Notes under the pieces: model-generated
What the model was told of the DNA's origin: nothing
Databases searched by the model: none
Seen by the model: only the letters and a program-made list of their open reading frames with translations
Assembly: GCF_964340395.1 (NCBI RefSeq)
Contig: NC_135569.1
Coordinates: forward strand, 3,204,040 to 3,224,039
Length of the DNA: 20,000 nt
Reading direction: 5' to 3'
DNA from: Glandiceps talaboti
Lineage: Eukaryota; Hemichordata; Enteropneusta; Spengelidae
Part shown: piece by piece, positions 11,259 to 19,304 of the stretch
How positions within the stretch are numbered: position 1 is the first letter of the stretch
Layout of the letters: each line of letters begins with the position of its first letter
Program-made: the position numbers and the translations under genes

Positions 11259-11432
11259 GTCACTCATTTGATGTTTTATAATATTCGTGCGGATATTCGT
11301 ACTGGTCACTCTGTTATTCCATTTGTTGGTGCAAAGATATGGAATGATATTCCGACTCGAATCAGATAGAAAAATTTGCCCCGTTTTTCAAGGAAATCTT
11401 TGAAATAGCATTTAGTACAGCAGTACGAATGA
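11259..11432 (+). pseudogene. Decayed LINE reverse-transcriptase C-terminus (candidate)
   Basis: One + frame reads from a stop at 11256 through VTHLMFYNIR and GAKIWNDIPTRIR to a stop at 11367. In the same frame it continues as KNLPRFSRKSLK, a stop at 11406, HLVQQYE, and a final stop at 11430. The pattern (Y)N-R ... G-K-I-W-N-x-[IL]-P-x-x-I-R ... L-x-x-F-x-x-x-L-K-x-x-L is the usual tail of many animal non-LTR retrotransposon reverse transcriptases (Jockey, CR1 and related clades), just before the ORF ends. Two in-frame stops and the absence of upstream RT domains mark it as a 5'-truncated, dead copy. The family pattern is from memory and was not tested by search. Chance similarity is less likely because the tail motif and its spacing agree. 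Confidence 0.55.
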
Positions 11433-11744
11433 TTGAATGTAATCTCCGAGTGTTATTAACTTGTCGTTAGTTGTATACACTTTCTGCCAACTCAGTATGA
11501 TTTCACAAATAATGACATCGAACGAGATACACAAAGAACTTAAAATGGGGAATTTGCAATCCAGACCGAGCATGCTAAGACGCAAAGTACTGTGGGATTA
11601 TATGTATGTAGTTATAGTATCCTCACGCTATCTGGAGCTATCGATAGAATAAACCTCCTACAATGGTCAGGATAACAATGACTAGATTATTTGTGGTTGC
11701 AAGCAATGTAACACTATTACAACTATAAATGACAAACCCTAAAA
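11433..11744. other. Unique sequence, nothing recognised
   Basis: A 63-codon open frame (11461-11652) has no recognisable motif and chance length. The 3' untranslated part of the LINE-like remnant could extend in here, but no poly(A) or short tandem tail marks its end. Confidence 0.4.
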
Positions 11745-11762
11745 CAAAATGTCGCCTGGTAC

Positions 11763-12148
11763 GACAAAAATCTTACTAACATTGCTACAGTTTTCTGTCT
11801 GGCTAGACAAAATATCTCTTTGATGTTGTAAATGTTATCATCTGATTCGACAAAAACCTAATCGATATTTCCACATGTTATCGTCTTGCATGCCAAGAAC
11901 TAGATTAAAAGTGTTGCATTTTAGTCAATTGACTGCCTCAAAAATATCAAAGAACGCGCCAACCTTAGGTTACCAGACAAGGAAGTATAAATTTGGCGAT
12001 GATCTCAGAAGATTGTGGTAGGTCATGCAAAGAAAGTGTAACAATATTGATAAAGGTGTTTGTCACGCTAGACGATTGATGAGACGCTGTTGGTAAGATT
12101 TTGTCTAGCCGGATGATAAAATGTAGGGCTGTTAATGAGATTTTTGTC
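11763..12148. mobile_element. Degenerate foldback element with tandem-repeat arms
   Basis: The left arm (about 11763-11893) is the reverse complement of the right arm (about 12018-12148), around a central ~125 bp. By hand, the outer 51 bases (11763-11813 against 12098-12148) agree at about 40 positions without gaps. Each arm is itself a tandem array: GACAAAA-type words start at 11763, 11806 and 11849 (spacing 43), and their complements end at 12064, 12105 and 12148 (spacing 41 and 43). Inverted arms made of short direct repeats are the hallmark of foldback (FB-like) DNA elements. No transposase and no clear target-site duplication were seen, so it would be a non-autonomous, old copy. Confidence 0.6.
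11923..11934. repeat. 12-bp palindrome AGTCAATTGACT
   Basis: A perfect dyad within the central spacer of the foldback structure. It may be chance. Confidence 0.6.
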
Positions 12149-13079
12149 AGGGTTTATGATTTCCGTTGTATTAACAATACTGATTGATTCAATGTATTCC
12201 CATGATGCAACATTCAGGATATTTAAGATGGGTTTGGAAGTTCCCTATTGCTTGAAACTAACCTACCAAGTTAATTTAAATAATATGAGTATACATCGAG
12301 AAATCGTGATTATTTGAAATACAGCTGTGTATAAGTCCCTCGTTATCGGAGGATGTCTGCACCACATGATGTCTTTTTAAATGAGGTAAGTTTCTAGAGC
12401 ACAGGGGATTAATGCAACTATTAATATTTCATAACTCAACTCCCTGGATTATTATCTGAATATTACTTTATCTTCATTATATTTGCCGATTGATTGCACC
12501 TGAAGAAAATGGTGATTATGTGGAGGCGACGTTCGCCTAAATGATTTCGCGGATCCTGTGTTCTGAAAAGAAATTGCAACATGGGAATAATCAAATTAAT
12601 GAATGTCTATGTGATGAAGAACTGTGACATTTAAACGTTTCAAGTCAGCGCGCTTTGGATGACAAAGTTTAGCGTATGTCCCTCAAAGATAGTTCCACAT
12701 CTTTGATGCCACTTCTGATAACAACCATTACTGGGACAAGCCATTAAAGAAGCAAGTCCACTTGTTATCAAAGAGTACCAATATTTACACATGTGATGAT
12801 GGGCTCTTACATAACACAAGTAAACAGTGTAGTTCACAGCGTAAGATCATTTCTAAGGAGTGGGTCAATTGAGGCAAACCTTATCTCCGTCTTATATCAG
12901 TTGTTATCAATTTATTAGGCTATTATAAGTAACACTACAAACAGCTTTAGAGATGCAAACAACTTTTATGACACCCGTTTTCGTCAGGCAAGCCCGCGGG
13001 TTTGTTGCACTTGGACCGTTAATGGCTTGTGAATGTCATGCACAGTACAGTGCCTTGAAAACTTGTCTATGCAGTGACA
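12149..13079. other. Unique sequence, no gene seen
   Basis: Open frames of 60-65 codons (12135-12317 on +, 12640-12837 on -) show no domain. A 6-bp hairpin, AGGCGA (12524-12529) against TCGCCT (12533-12538), stands out in AT-rich surroundings, with a CTGAAGA word about 15-20 bp upstream. Confidence 0.5.
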
Positions 13080-13123
13080 TTATAACACTTCTACACACCT
13101 ACGGCCTAGTGCTAAAGGTATAG

Positions 13124-13330
13124 AGAGATTAGCAATAGCCAAGCCAAAGTAAGGTACGCAGAAATTTAGCCGAGCAAAATAGGATACACAGAGAATGGCC
13201 GAGCCAGACTTAGGAACGTATATATTGACAATAGCCGAGTCAAAGTAGGGTTTAAATAGATTGACAATATTCGAACAAAAAATAGGGTAAACAGAGAATA
13301 ACAATGTCTGAGGCCACATAGTGTACAGAT
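13124..13330 (-). repeat. Decayed ~30-36-bp tandem repeat with open - frame
   Basis: Variants of ATAGCCGAGCCAAAGTAGGG followed by TACACAGAGA recur about six times, starting near 13124, 13161, 13191, 13223, 13260 and 13297. On the - strand a 108-codon frame (13080-13406) runs through all of it. There the units read as hydrophobic repeats of 12, 12, 10, 10 and 12 residues, of the type P-Y-F-x-x-A-I-x-N-[IL]-x-[VI]. The units differ in length by multiples of three despite heavy divergence. I recognise no protein family, and a non-coding minisatellite remains the default reading. Confidence 0.6.
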
Positions 13331-13406
13331 AAAGACAACATAAGGTGCATCGAATACCTTGCCTCTTCCGGTCATTAAAATGTACCTTTTTTGAATTATA
13401 TTTCAA

Positions 13407-13970
13407 ATTATGTACACTTGCATCTTAAGCCTCTAAATGCATACAGAAAAATGTTAGGCAATTCTGCATCTAGATATAAGGCAGTACTACAGCATCAGTG
13501 TGCTTTATACATAATCTACTTTTTGTTGTTTTTATTCCACATTATAAAAGCAGGAAAGGAGGCGAACGTAATGGAGTAGTCTTAGCTGCAAATGTACATA
13601 TTACGAAATTGAATTGTATTTATTTAATAGCTACCAAAATCTTCAGTATTTTCAAGCCTTTTATGCTAATAATGCAGATTAGGTTTTTCAAATATGAATA
13701 TGAAATATAAATTAATATCTTGGTGTTGGTGTTTAGATATATTAAATGGATTGAGGAATACAGGTTGAATTTCGATGAGAATGACATGAAATGAAAACAC
13801 AGGTTACTCTGCTCAGTTCGTGATCGATGCCATGTCACGTGATGATCATAAATCACTAATGACTCTGGTGTATTCCTTCGATGAATTTACCAGACTATAA
13901 ATAGATAAAAACGTATTCCCATATCTTGTCTACAAAATTGAAAAGTTGTGTTACGTTAATAGGTTTGTAG
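13407..13970. other. Unique sequence, nothing recognised
   Basis: Very AT-rich, with chance open frames only. A TCACGTGA palindrome (E-box core CACGTG) is at 13835-13842 with no gene start nearby. Confidence 0.5.
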
Positions 13971-14203
13971 CGGTTTAGACACGATCGCGATTTTGATATT
14001 GAAAGGTGGATTGAAGTCACACCTTTTCAACCAATATCTGGTGTACTTGTTCGAGTTTCCAAGTGTTTATGTACCATTCGTAATACAGGGGCGGCTGATC
14101 TTTTTTTTAATTTCATGAGTGATATGCCTTCTGAGTTATTATCTGATTTTAATCTACGGTATCCTAGTATTTTATTCGCATTTGGAAAGACTGTAGACCG
14201 GTA
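13971..14203 (+). pseudogene. Possible LINE ORF C-terminal remnant
   Basis: A 77-codon stop-to-stop frame without an ATG reads, in part, DFDIERWIEV, then CLCTIRNTGAADLFFNFM, then SELLSDFN and FAFGKTVDR. Many animal LINEs end with a segment of the form I-E-x-G-R-[WY] ... R-x-C-x-x-C-N ... E-D-x-x-H-F-x-x-x-C-P. The match would need the second Cys changed to Arg (CGT from TGT, one base), His to Phe or Asn, and some deletions. The length alone is not significant for this composition. The same frame stays open after the stop to about 14387 but shows no further resemblance. A weak call by pattern only. Confidence 0.3.
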
Positions 14204-14798
14204 AATTTTAAACGGAATTTGTAACTTGTGTTCCTTGAACATTTATTTTAGGGATGTTATTAAAAACATTAACACAACTGTTCAACTATTACCTTATGAT
14301 GTACAGTGCACTTCTAAGATCTATATCGCGTTCTCTAAGAAAGTAAACAACAAGTATAACGTTTATGAATCGAGAATGTTTTTGTGAAATGATGTAGATA
14401 CTAGTCATTGAATGACAACAGTACTCATAACTTTATGAATTACAAAGCCAAGAAGTAACATTAATCAGGACTTTACTAATAAACTATTTCATATGTGGGA
14501 AGGGTATTCTGGTAAATCCCACAGTGACAGTTTCAGTACTCAGGAAGGTGTGCCATACCTACCCATACCTACCAACCACTAAATGAAGCACGTGGCAAAA
14601 TATATTGTTCACAGTCTACGTAAATTAACAAAAGGCAAACTTTTAAGGAATAACCAATCTTTATAAAGCACTAAGGTCTTAATATGTAAATGTAAGTGTG
14701 GTTAAGTATTAGTAAGCGTGAATGGATTTAAATGGAAATGACACTCTAGGAAATAAAGGTATTTTCATCACTGTGACGTTGGGTCCTGGAAAGTCATA
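14204..14798. other. Unique sequence, nothing recognised
   Basis: No supportable gene or RNA. A small CCATACCTAC duplication lies at about 14553-14572. Confidence 0.5.
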
Positions 14799-14882
14799 TC
14801 ATGAATATTCATGACTATTTATGTGACGGAAGTAAGCTCTTAGGATTCATGAATATTCAGCGTGCATCTAATGAATATTCAT
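14799..14882. promoter_or_regulatory. Cluster of three ATGAATATTCAT palindromes
   Basis: TCATGAATATTCATGA at 14799-14814 is a perfect 16-bp dyad. ATGAATATTC at 14849-14858 and ATGAATATTCAT at 14871-14882 repeat its core. The GAATATTC centres are at 14803, 14851 and 14873, so spacings are 48 and 22 bp. The middle site overlaps a second dyad, ATTCATGAAT (14845-14854). From memory, ATG(A/C)ATAT(T/G)CAT is the MORE palindrome bound by POU-domain dimers. Three copies in 84 bp suggest an enhancer-like cluster, but a decayed tandem repeat is equally possible. Confidence 0.4.
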
Positions 14883-14885
14883 GAC

Positions 14886-15368
14886 TGCTAAGACCCATGA
14901 TGCAATGGTGTTGCATTGAAAGAACAACAGAGGTGAAAATGGGTTTCAATTGGTATTTCTTGAAAACCAAACAAAACTTATGTTATGTGAAATCAAGAAA
15001 TGACTCTCCAGAACCGAAAGTTTATGAACTCTTGCAAATAACAACAATTAAAAGCGAATGTAAGCTCGCCTCTAGGGTCTACTCTACCATCTATAACATT
15101 AGACTTGTTTCTTCTGTCATAGTGAACTTGTCATCAATCAACATCATGGAATACATCACAACACTATATTCGAAATTTAATCTGTTCATTTTGCCATACA
15201 TGATTCATAGTCATAACAAATTTGATAACAATTTTGTTGGTAGGTGACAAGTGAACAGCTGTTGGAAATGACTACCATTTAATATACCTAGAGACAGACA
15301 ACATGATTAAATCTGCAGTTCCAAATGTAATAGTGCAATATGTGAACTTACAAGTCACAACTGACGAC
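14886..15368. other. Unique sequence with a 116-codon open frame
   Basis: An ATG-started + frame at 14897-15247 is the longest outside repeats. About one frame of this length is expected by chance in 20 kb of such AT-rich DNA. The translation has no domain, signal peptide or familiar motif that I recognise. I do not call it a gene. Confidence 0.5.
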
Positions 15369-16091
15369 TATTATTCAGCAGGATCTCTACCATCCTCGTT
15401 CGCAATAACCTTGATATACAGTATTATTCAGCAGGATCTCTACCATCCTCGTTCGCAATAACCTTGATATACAGTATTATTCAGCAGGATCTCTACCACC
15501 CTCGTTCGCAATAACCTCGATATACAGTATTATTCAGCAGGATCTCTACCATCCTCGTTCACAATAACCTCGATATACAGTATTATTCAGCAGGATCTCT
15601 ACCATCCTCGTTCGTAATAACCTCGATATACAGTATTATTCAGCAGGATCTCTACCATCCTCGTTCGCAATAACCTCGATATACAGTATTATTCAGCAGG
15701 ATCTCTACCAACCTCGTTTACAATAACCTCGATATACACTATTATTCACCAGGATCTTGATCACCCTCGTTCACAATAACCTCGATATACACTATTATTC
15801 ACCAGGATCTTGATCCTCGTTCACAATAACCTCGATATACACTATTATTCACCAGGATCTTGATCATCCTCGTTCGCAATAACCTCGATATACAGTATTA
15901 TTCACCAGGATCTTGATCACCATCGTTCACAATAACCTCGATATACACTATTATTCACCAGGATCTTGATCCTCGTTCACAATAACCTCGATATACACTA
16001 TTATTCACCAGGATCTTGATCATCCTCGTTCGCAATAACCTCGATATACAGTATTATTCACCAGGATCGTGATCACCCTCGTTCATAATAA
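15369..16091. repeat. 53-bp minisatellite, 14 units, with higher-order structure
   Basis: Units start at 15369, 15422, 15475, 15528, 15581, 15634, 15687, 15740, 15793, 15843, 15896, 15949, 15999 and 16052. All are 53 bp except units 9 and 12 (50 bp) and the last (about 40 bp, truncated). Units 1-7 carry CAGCAGGATCTCTACC; units 8-14 carry CACCAGGATCTTGATC (CGTGATC in the last). Unit 7 is a hybrid, with the first head but the second type's GATATACAC end. Units 8-9-10, 11-12-13 and 14 form a 156-bp trimer: 9 equals 12 and 10 equals 13 exactly. Since 53 is not a multiple of 3, the array is not coding. Confidence 0.97.
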
Positions 16092-16861
16092 ACTCCATTA
16101 TTCATCAATTTCAAAGTCTTCATTCAAAAACTAAGATTGTTTCATCAAAATAAACAACCTAACTACATCTTTGTACACATTATAAGCTCTGAAAAGAGCT
16201 GCTGTACAAATGAGAATACGACAGGTAAAATCCATTTACTCACTGTAACATTAAGACACTTGCAACAGTCGACATTTACATCTTTGACGCTAGGTAAGAC
16301 GTTTATTTTCTTTCTGGACTTGTACTACCCTAATCATTATGATTGCTATTTTCAGAACACGCGATAAACGACCATCTAAAACCTAAAAGTGCAAAAGTCA
16401 AGAGCATAACATTTTAAGGCTTGTGTGAATGCAAGTTCAGGTGTGTAAACGACACGACATCAATATATTTACGACGCTAAATCGATTTGTTAACGAATCA
16501 AAGGTTTGAGAGGCCGACAGGTCAAGAAACACTTGGACGGTAACACAATTATCCAATATGTGTTAACACATGTGAAGCTAAAACCTTAGGGATTGTAACT
16601 GGGTCGTTGTCTAATCAACATCTTAAAATCTAATTTTACGAGGATTACGACTTAATAGAAATCCAGATAGGCATTTTACAATCACACGTTCAATTTCAAT
16701 GAAGAATACCAACATCTGATTTGAAAACATAGCCTGATTAGTTACGGATCATCTTTCGCAAATAAAGGTGACTTATTATTTACACATAGAAATGTAGCTT
16801 TCGGCAAACCTCAAAGGATGGTGCACATTTCCTAAAGAAAAGGTTCTGGGATTATTATCTA
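16092..16861. other. Unique sequence, nothing recognised
   Basis: A 76-codon open frame (16137-16367) lacks any motif. A degraded TCCATTATTCATCA just after 16091 may be the start of a lost fifteenth minisatellite unit. Confidence 0.5.
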
Positions 16862-16907
16862 CCTTCACATTGACGATTTTGTCGCCTTCACATTGGCGAT
16901 TTTGTCG
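16862..16907. repeat. Two 23-bp direct repeats
   Basis: CCTTCACATTGACGATTTTG at 16862, followed by TCG, is repeated at 16885 with one substitution (A to G). In the second copy this creates GGCGA-TTTTG-TCGCC, a perfect 5-bp hairpin, which the first copy lacks. Confidence 0.9.
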
Positions 16908-17001
16908 CCTATGGTGGTGAGAGGTAGAGAATGGATATCATCTATACATTTGGGGTTTGATACAACTCACCAGGGCTTATGTTTGTAGATATATATCCTT
17001 T

Positions 17002-17003
<2 letters not shown>

Positions 17004-17040
<37 letters not shown>
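17004..17040. repeat. (AT)n tract, left flank of the inverted element
   Basis: A pure AT tract, preceded by ATATATCC-TTT-GGATATAT (about 16990-17010), a small hairpin of its own. It abuts the PLE-like fragment. Confidence 0.95.
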
Positions 17041-17041
<1 letters not shown>

Positions 17042-17130
17042 CTCGGTGAGTATCAATCTGCTATAAGACAGTGCTCTATACCGCAGTGGCAGAGCGTAAT
17101 AGTTTTGGTAGTACTGGAACTCTTTCTTGG

Positions 17131-17171
17131 GTGTAACTCGGAGTTTCACGCATATTGCGATCATCAGACAC
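17131..17171 (-). ncRNA. Hammerhead ribozyme-like motif, - strand copy
   Basis: This is the exact mirror of the + strand motif at 17184-17224, since the two arms are identical. Which arm is the original cannot be told from sequence. The 58 bases past the left arm suggest the - strand copy lies in the longer, more complete fragment. Confidence 0.5.
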
Positions 17172-17183
17172 TCTCTGATGAGA

Positions 17184-17224
17184 GTGTCTGATGATCGCAA
17201 TATGCGTGAAACTCCGAGTTACAC
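17184..17224 (+). ncRNA. Hammerhead ribozyme-like motif, + strand copy
   Basis: In order: GTGT (17184-17187), CTGATGA (17188-17194), helix II CGCA (17196-17199) with TGCG (17203-17206) and loop ATA, GAAA (17208-17211), a very short helix III ACTC (17211-17214) with GAGT (17216-17219), T17220 as the cleavage-site base, then ACAC (17221-17224) closing helix I with GTGT. All three helices and both conserved core strings are present in type I order. Weak points are a U·U at 17195/17207, where a G-C pair is usual, a T at the cleavage site where C is preferred, and a helix III loop of 1-3 nt. Known PLE hammerheads also have minimal helix III and tend to act as dimers. In the joined palindrome the long foldback would compete with this fold. 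Confidence 0.55.
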
Positions 17225-17250
17225 CCAAGAAAGAGTTCCAGTACTACCAA

Positions 17251-17254
<4 letters not shown>

Positions 17255-17301
<47 letters not shown>
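17255..17301. repeat. (AT)n tract, right flank of the inverted element
   Basis: A pure AT tract that begins directly at the end of the right arm. With the left tract it brackets the element, as if the insertion split or seeded an AT microsatellite. Confidence 0.95.
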
Positions 17302-17305
<4 letters not shown>

Positions 17306-17360
17306 TTAGATCTCCGTGAGCTAGTCACATCGAAACGAATTGGAACGTTTCAAGCCGCCC

Positions 17361-17385
17361 ATCTATCTATCTATCTATCTATCTA

Positions 17386-17484
<99 letters not shown>

Positions 17485-17535
17485 GCCTGCCTGCCTGTCT
17501 GTCTGTCTGTCTGTTTGTCTGCCTGCCTATCTATA
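17361..17535. repeat. (ATCT)7-(GTCT)24-(GCCT)3 compound microsatellite
   Basis: ATCT units at 17361-17388, 24 pure GTCT units at 17389-17484, GCCT at 17485-17496, GTCT again with one TTTGTCT break, then GCCT and ATCT-like units to about 17535. Neighbouring units differ by single transitions. The LSVC-type open frame is an artefact. Confidence 0.97.
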
Positions 17536-18523
17536 TATCACGATATATATACTGAGCGCGAAATCATCTGTGTACCGGGAAAACATTAAATGTAACGTAA
17601 AGCACTATGTAAATATAATGTAATAGCAAAGCATGTCACAATTTATATTAAATGTTGAAGAGTGAAATCTACCTTCTTGGTATTTGCAGTGTCTGATAGT
17701 CTGATGTCTGCAGACATGTTCTGTATGTGATGTTGTTTATGTGTATTTGCTTACAACGTTTTGATTTAATTCTTGGTCAGTGTAAAGTCAATCTTTTTTC
17801 TTTTTCTTGAGTCTAGACGATCTCTCGTACGTGATATGGTTCACAAGCTCGAAATTAGAAAAATAAAGACCCCCATAATATACGTAAAGACCGCTGATTA
17901 TTTGGTTCAGTGTAGCGTGTAGTTGTCTGCAATCACCTTTCATTCGACTGGCATTTTATCAAACAAGCACTAATACATCCACTACACCTAATGTGGTGTC
18001 ATGGCTGACATGGAAAACTTGATAAATTACGTTACAAGTCGGTCCTTTTTTTATTTATGGATGACGTATGAATACATCGGACAAGCTTTGTGGAAATCTG
18101 ACTCTGTCATCCATGCAGTCAAAGAGATGAATGTTTGCTAACAGCATCGCAACAAACCCCATACGTTTTGAATGCTATCTAATAGAATGAAATTAGATAC
18201 TGTGGATGTCAACGTCTACAGATAGAAAGGACCATCGATCATGGAATTGTACCTGTGTAAGCATATTACATTTCGCACAAATTACTCTCTATGTTGGCAA
18301 ATTTCGCTAGACACACTAATTGCGCAGAGCACGCAATACGGTACTGCTTGAACAAATTCTCGAACAAGAAAAAGATAATTCTTGAGACCATCAATCTCCG
18401 TTTGTTAAAATATGTCGGGGAAAAGACTGAGTTAAGTGGTACATCGGATGATTAGCAGGTCTAATTTTGTCAACAATTTGTTATGCTTAACAGTACAGGC
18501 AGCGTATGAATTAAACTAATTTT
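17536..18523. other. Unique sequence, no gene seen
   Basis: No open frame of note. Two small perfect dyads occur: ATGTCTGCAGACAT at 17704-17717, and an 8-bp hairpin TATCTAAT (18176-18183) with ATTAGATA (18192-18199) around an 8-nt loop. Both may be chance. Confidence 0.55.
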
Positions 18524-18890
18524 CCTTGTATGTGAGAAAACAGAATCCATTTCTATGTGAGAAAACAGAATCCTTCTATGTGAGAAAACAGAATCCATGT
18601 ATATGTGAGAAAACAGAATCCTTGTATATGTGAGAAAACAGAATCCATGTATATGTGAGAAAACAGAATCCATGTATATGTGAGAAAACAGAATCCATGT
18701 ATATGTGAGAAAACAGAATCCTTGTATGTGAGAAAACAGAATCCTTGTATATGTGAGAAAAGAGAATCCTTGTATATGTGAGAAAACAGAATCCTTGTAT
18801 ATGTGAGAAAACAGAATCCTTGTATGTGAGAAAACAGAATCCTTGTATATGTGAGAAAACAGAATCCTTGTATGTGAGAAAACAGAATCC
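18524..18890. repeat. 25/23-bp minisatellite, 15 units
   Basis: The constant part TGTGAGAAAACAGAATCC starts at 18531, 18556, 18579, 18604, 18629, 18654, 18679, 18704, 18727, 18752, 18777, 18802, 18825, 18850 and 18873. Spacing is 25 bp, or 23 bp where one TA of the linker (TTGTATA or ATGTATA) is missing. Unit 10 has one A-to-G change (AGAGAATCC). The conserved part is nearly invariant, so the array is young. The - strand frames of 143 and 114 codons (FSHI, DSVFSH words) exist because the unit has no stop on that strand in any frame. Confidence 0.97.
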
Positions 18891-19304
18891 ATGACAAACA
18901 TGTTACATTACATCTGATATAGTGATAACATTGTAGGAGTCATTTGATATGTTTGATTGTTGTTTCGTTTCATCTCTCACAACGCTAGTGTACTGTAGAT
19001 AATGTTTTTGTATTGTAACAACAAATAAATCAACCCATCATTGCGTTTGAATGTTTACAGTTCAGTTTTTCATTTGCAAGTCCCTGACACCAAACAAACA
19101 TTTTCTGACATCTGACATTTCCAGAACCTAAGAAAAATATACTGGCCTCCAAGTGTAAAGATAATAATTGACAGATATTACCCAAGTGAACACAACAAAA
19201 GAACTAAAATTCAACCATTCTCCTTGGTGGTTTGTTTATATGAAAACATTATATGTACCTAACGTTACTAGCTTATTTGAATTGATGGAAATCATATATC
19301 TATG
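18891..19304. other. Unique sequence, nothing recognised
   Basis: AT-rich, with no coding or RNA signal. A frame starting near 19168 becomes long only by entering the CA/CATA repeat downstream. Confidence 0.5.

Larger units (their letters stand above)
17041..17256. mobile_element. Inverted Penelope-like element fragment (candidate)
   Basis: The 77 bases at 17099-17175 are the exact reverse complement of 17180-17256, with a TGAT loop. Beyond the left arm a further 58 unique bases (17041-17098) extend to an AT tract; the right arm runs directly into another AT tract. Each arm, read outward from the centre, holds the hammerhead-like core described below. Short-helix-III hammerheads of this kind are known from the terminal repeats of Penelope-like retroelements, whose copies are often truncated and carry partly inverted pieces. 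A reverse transcriptase or GIY-YIG domain is absent. Alternatives are another small inverted-repeat element that happens to contain the motif, or an assembly artefact. Confidence 0.6.

Noticed and set aside
12500-12540. CTGAAGA near a GGCGA/TCGCC hairpin, recalling a Penelope-type hammerhead
   Set aside because: GAAA is missing after the would-be helix II and no helix I or III can be drawn. The resemblance is superficial.
14897-15247. 116-codon ATG-started + open frame
   Set aside because: About one such frame is expected by chance in 20 kb at this composition. The translation has no recognisable motif, and no splice or promoter context supports it.
18470-18901. 143-codon - strand repeat protein
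   Set aside because: The 25/23-bp unit has no stop on that strand in any frame, so the length follows from the minisatellite. Mixed 25 and 23 bp units shift the frame from unit to unit.
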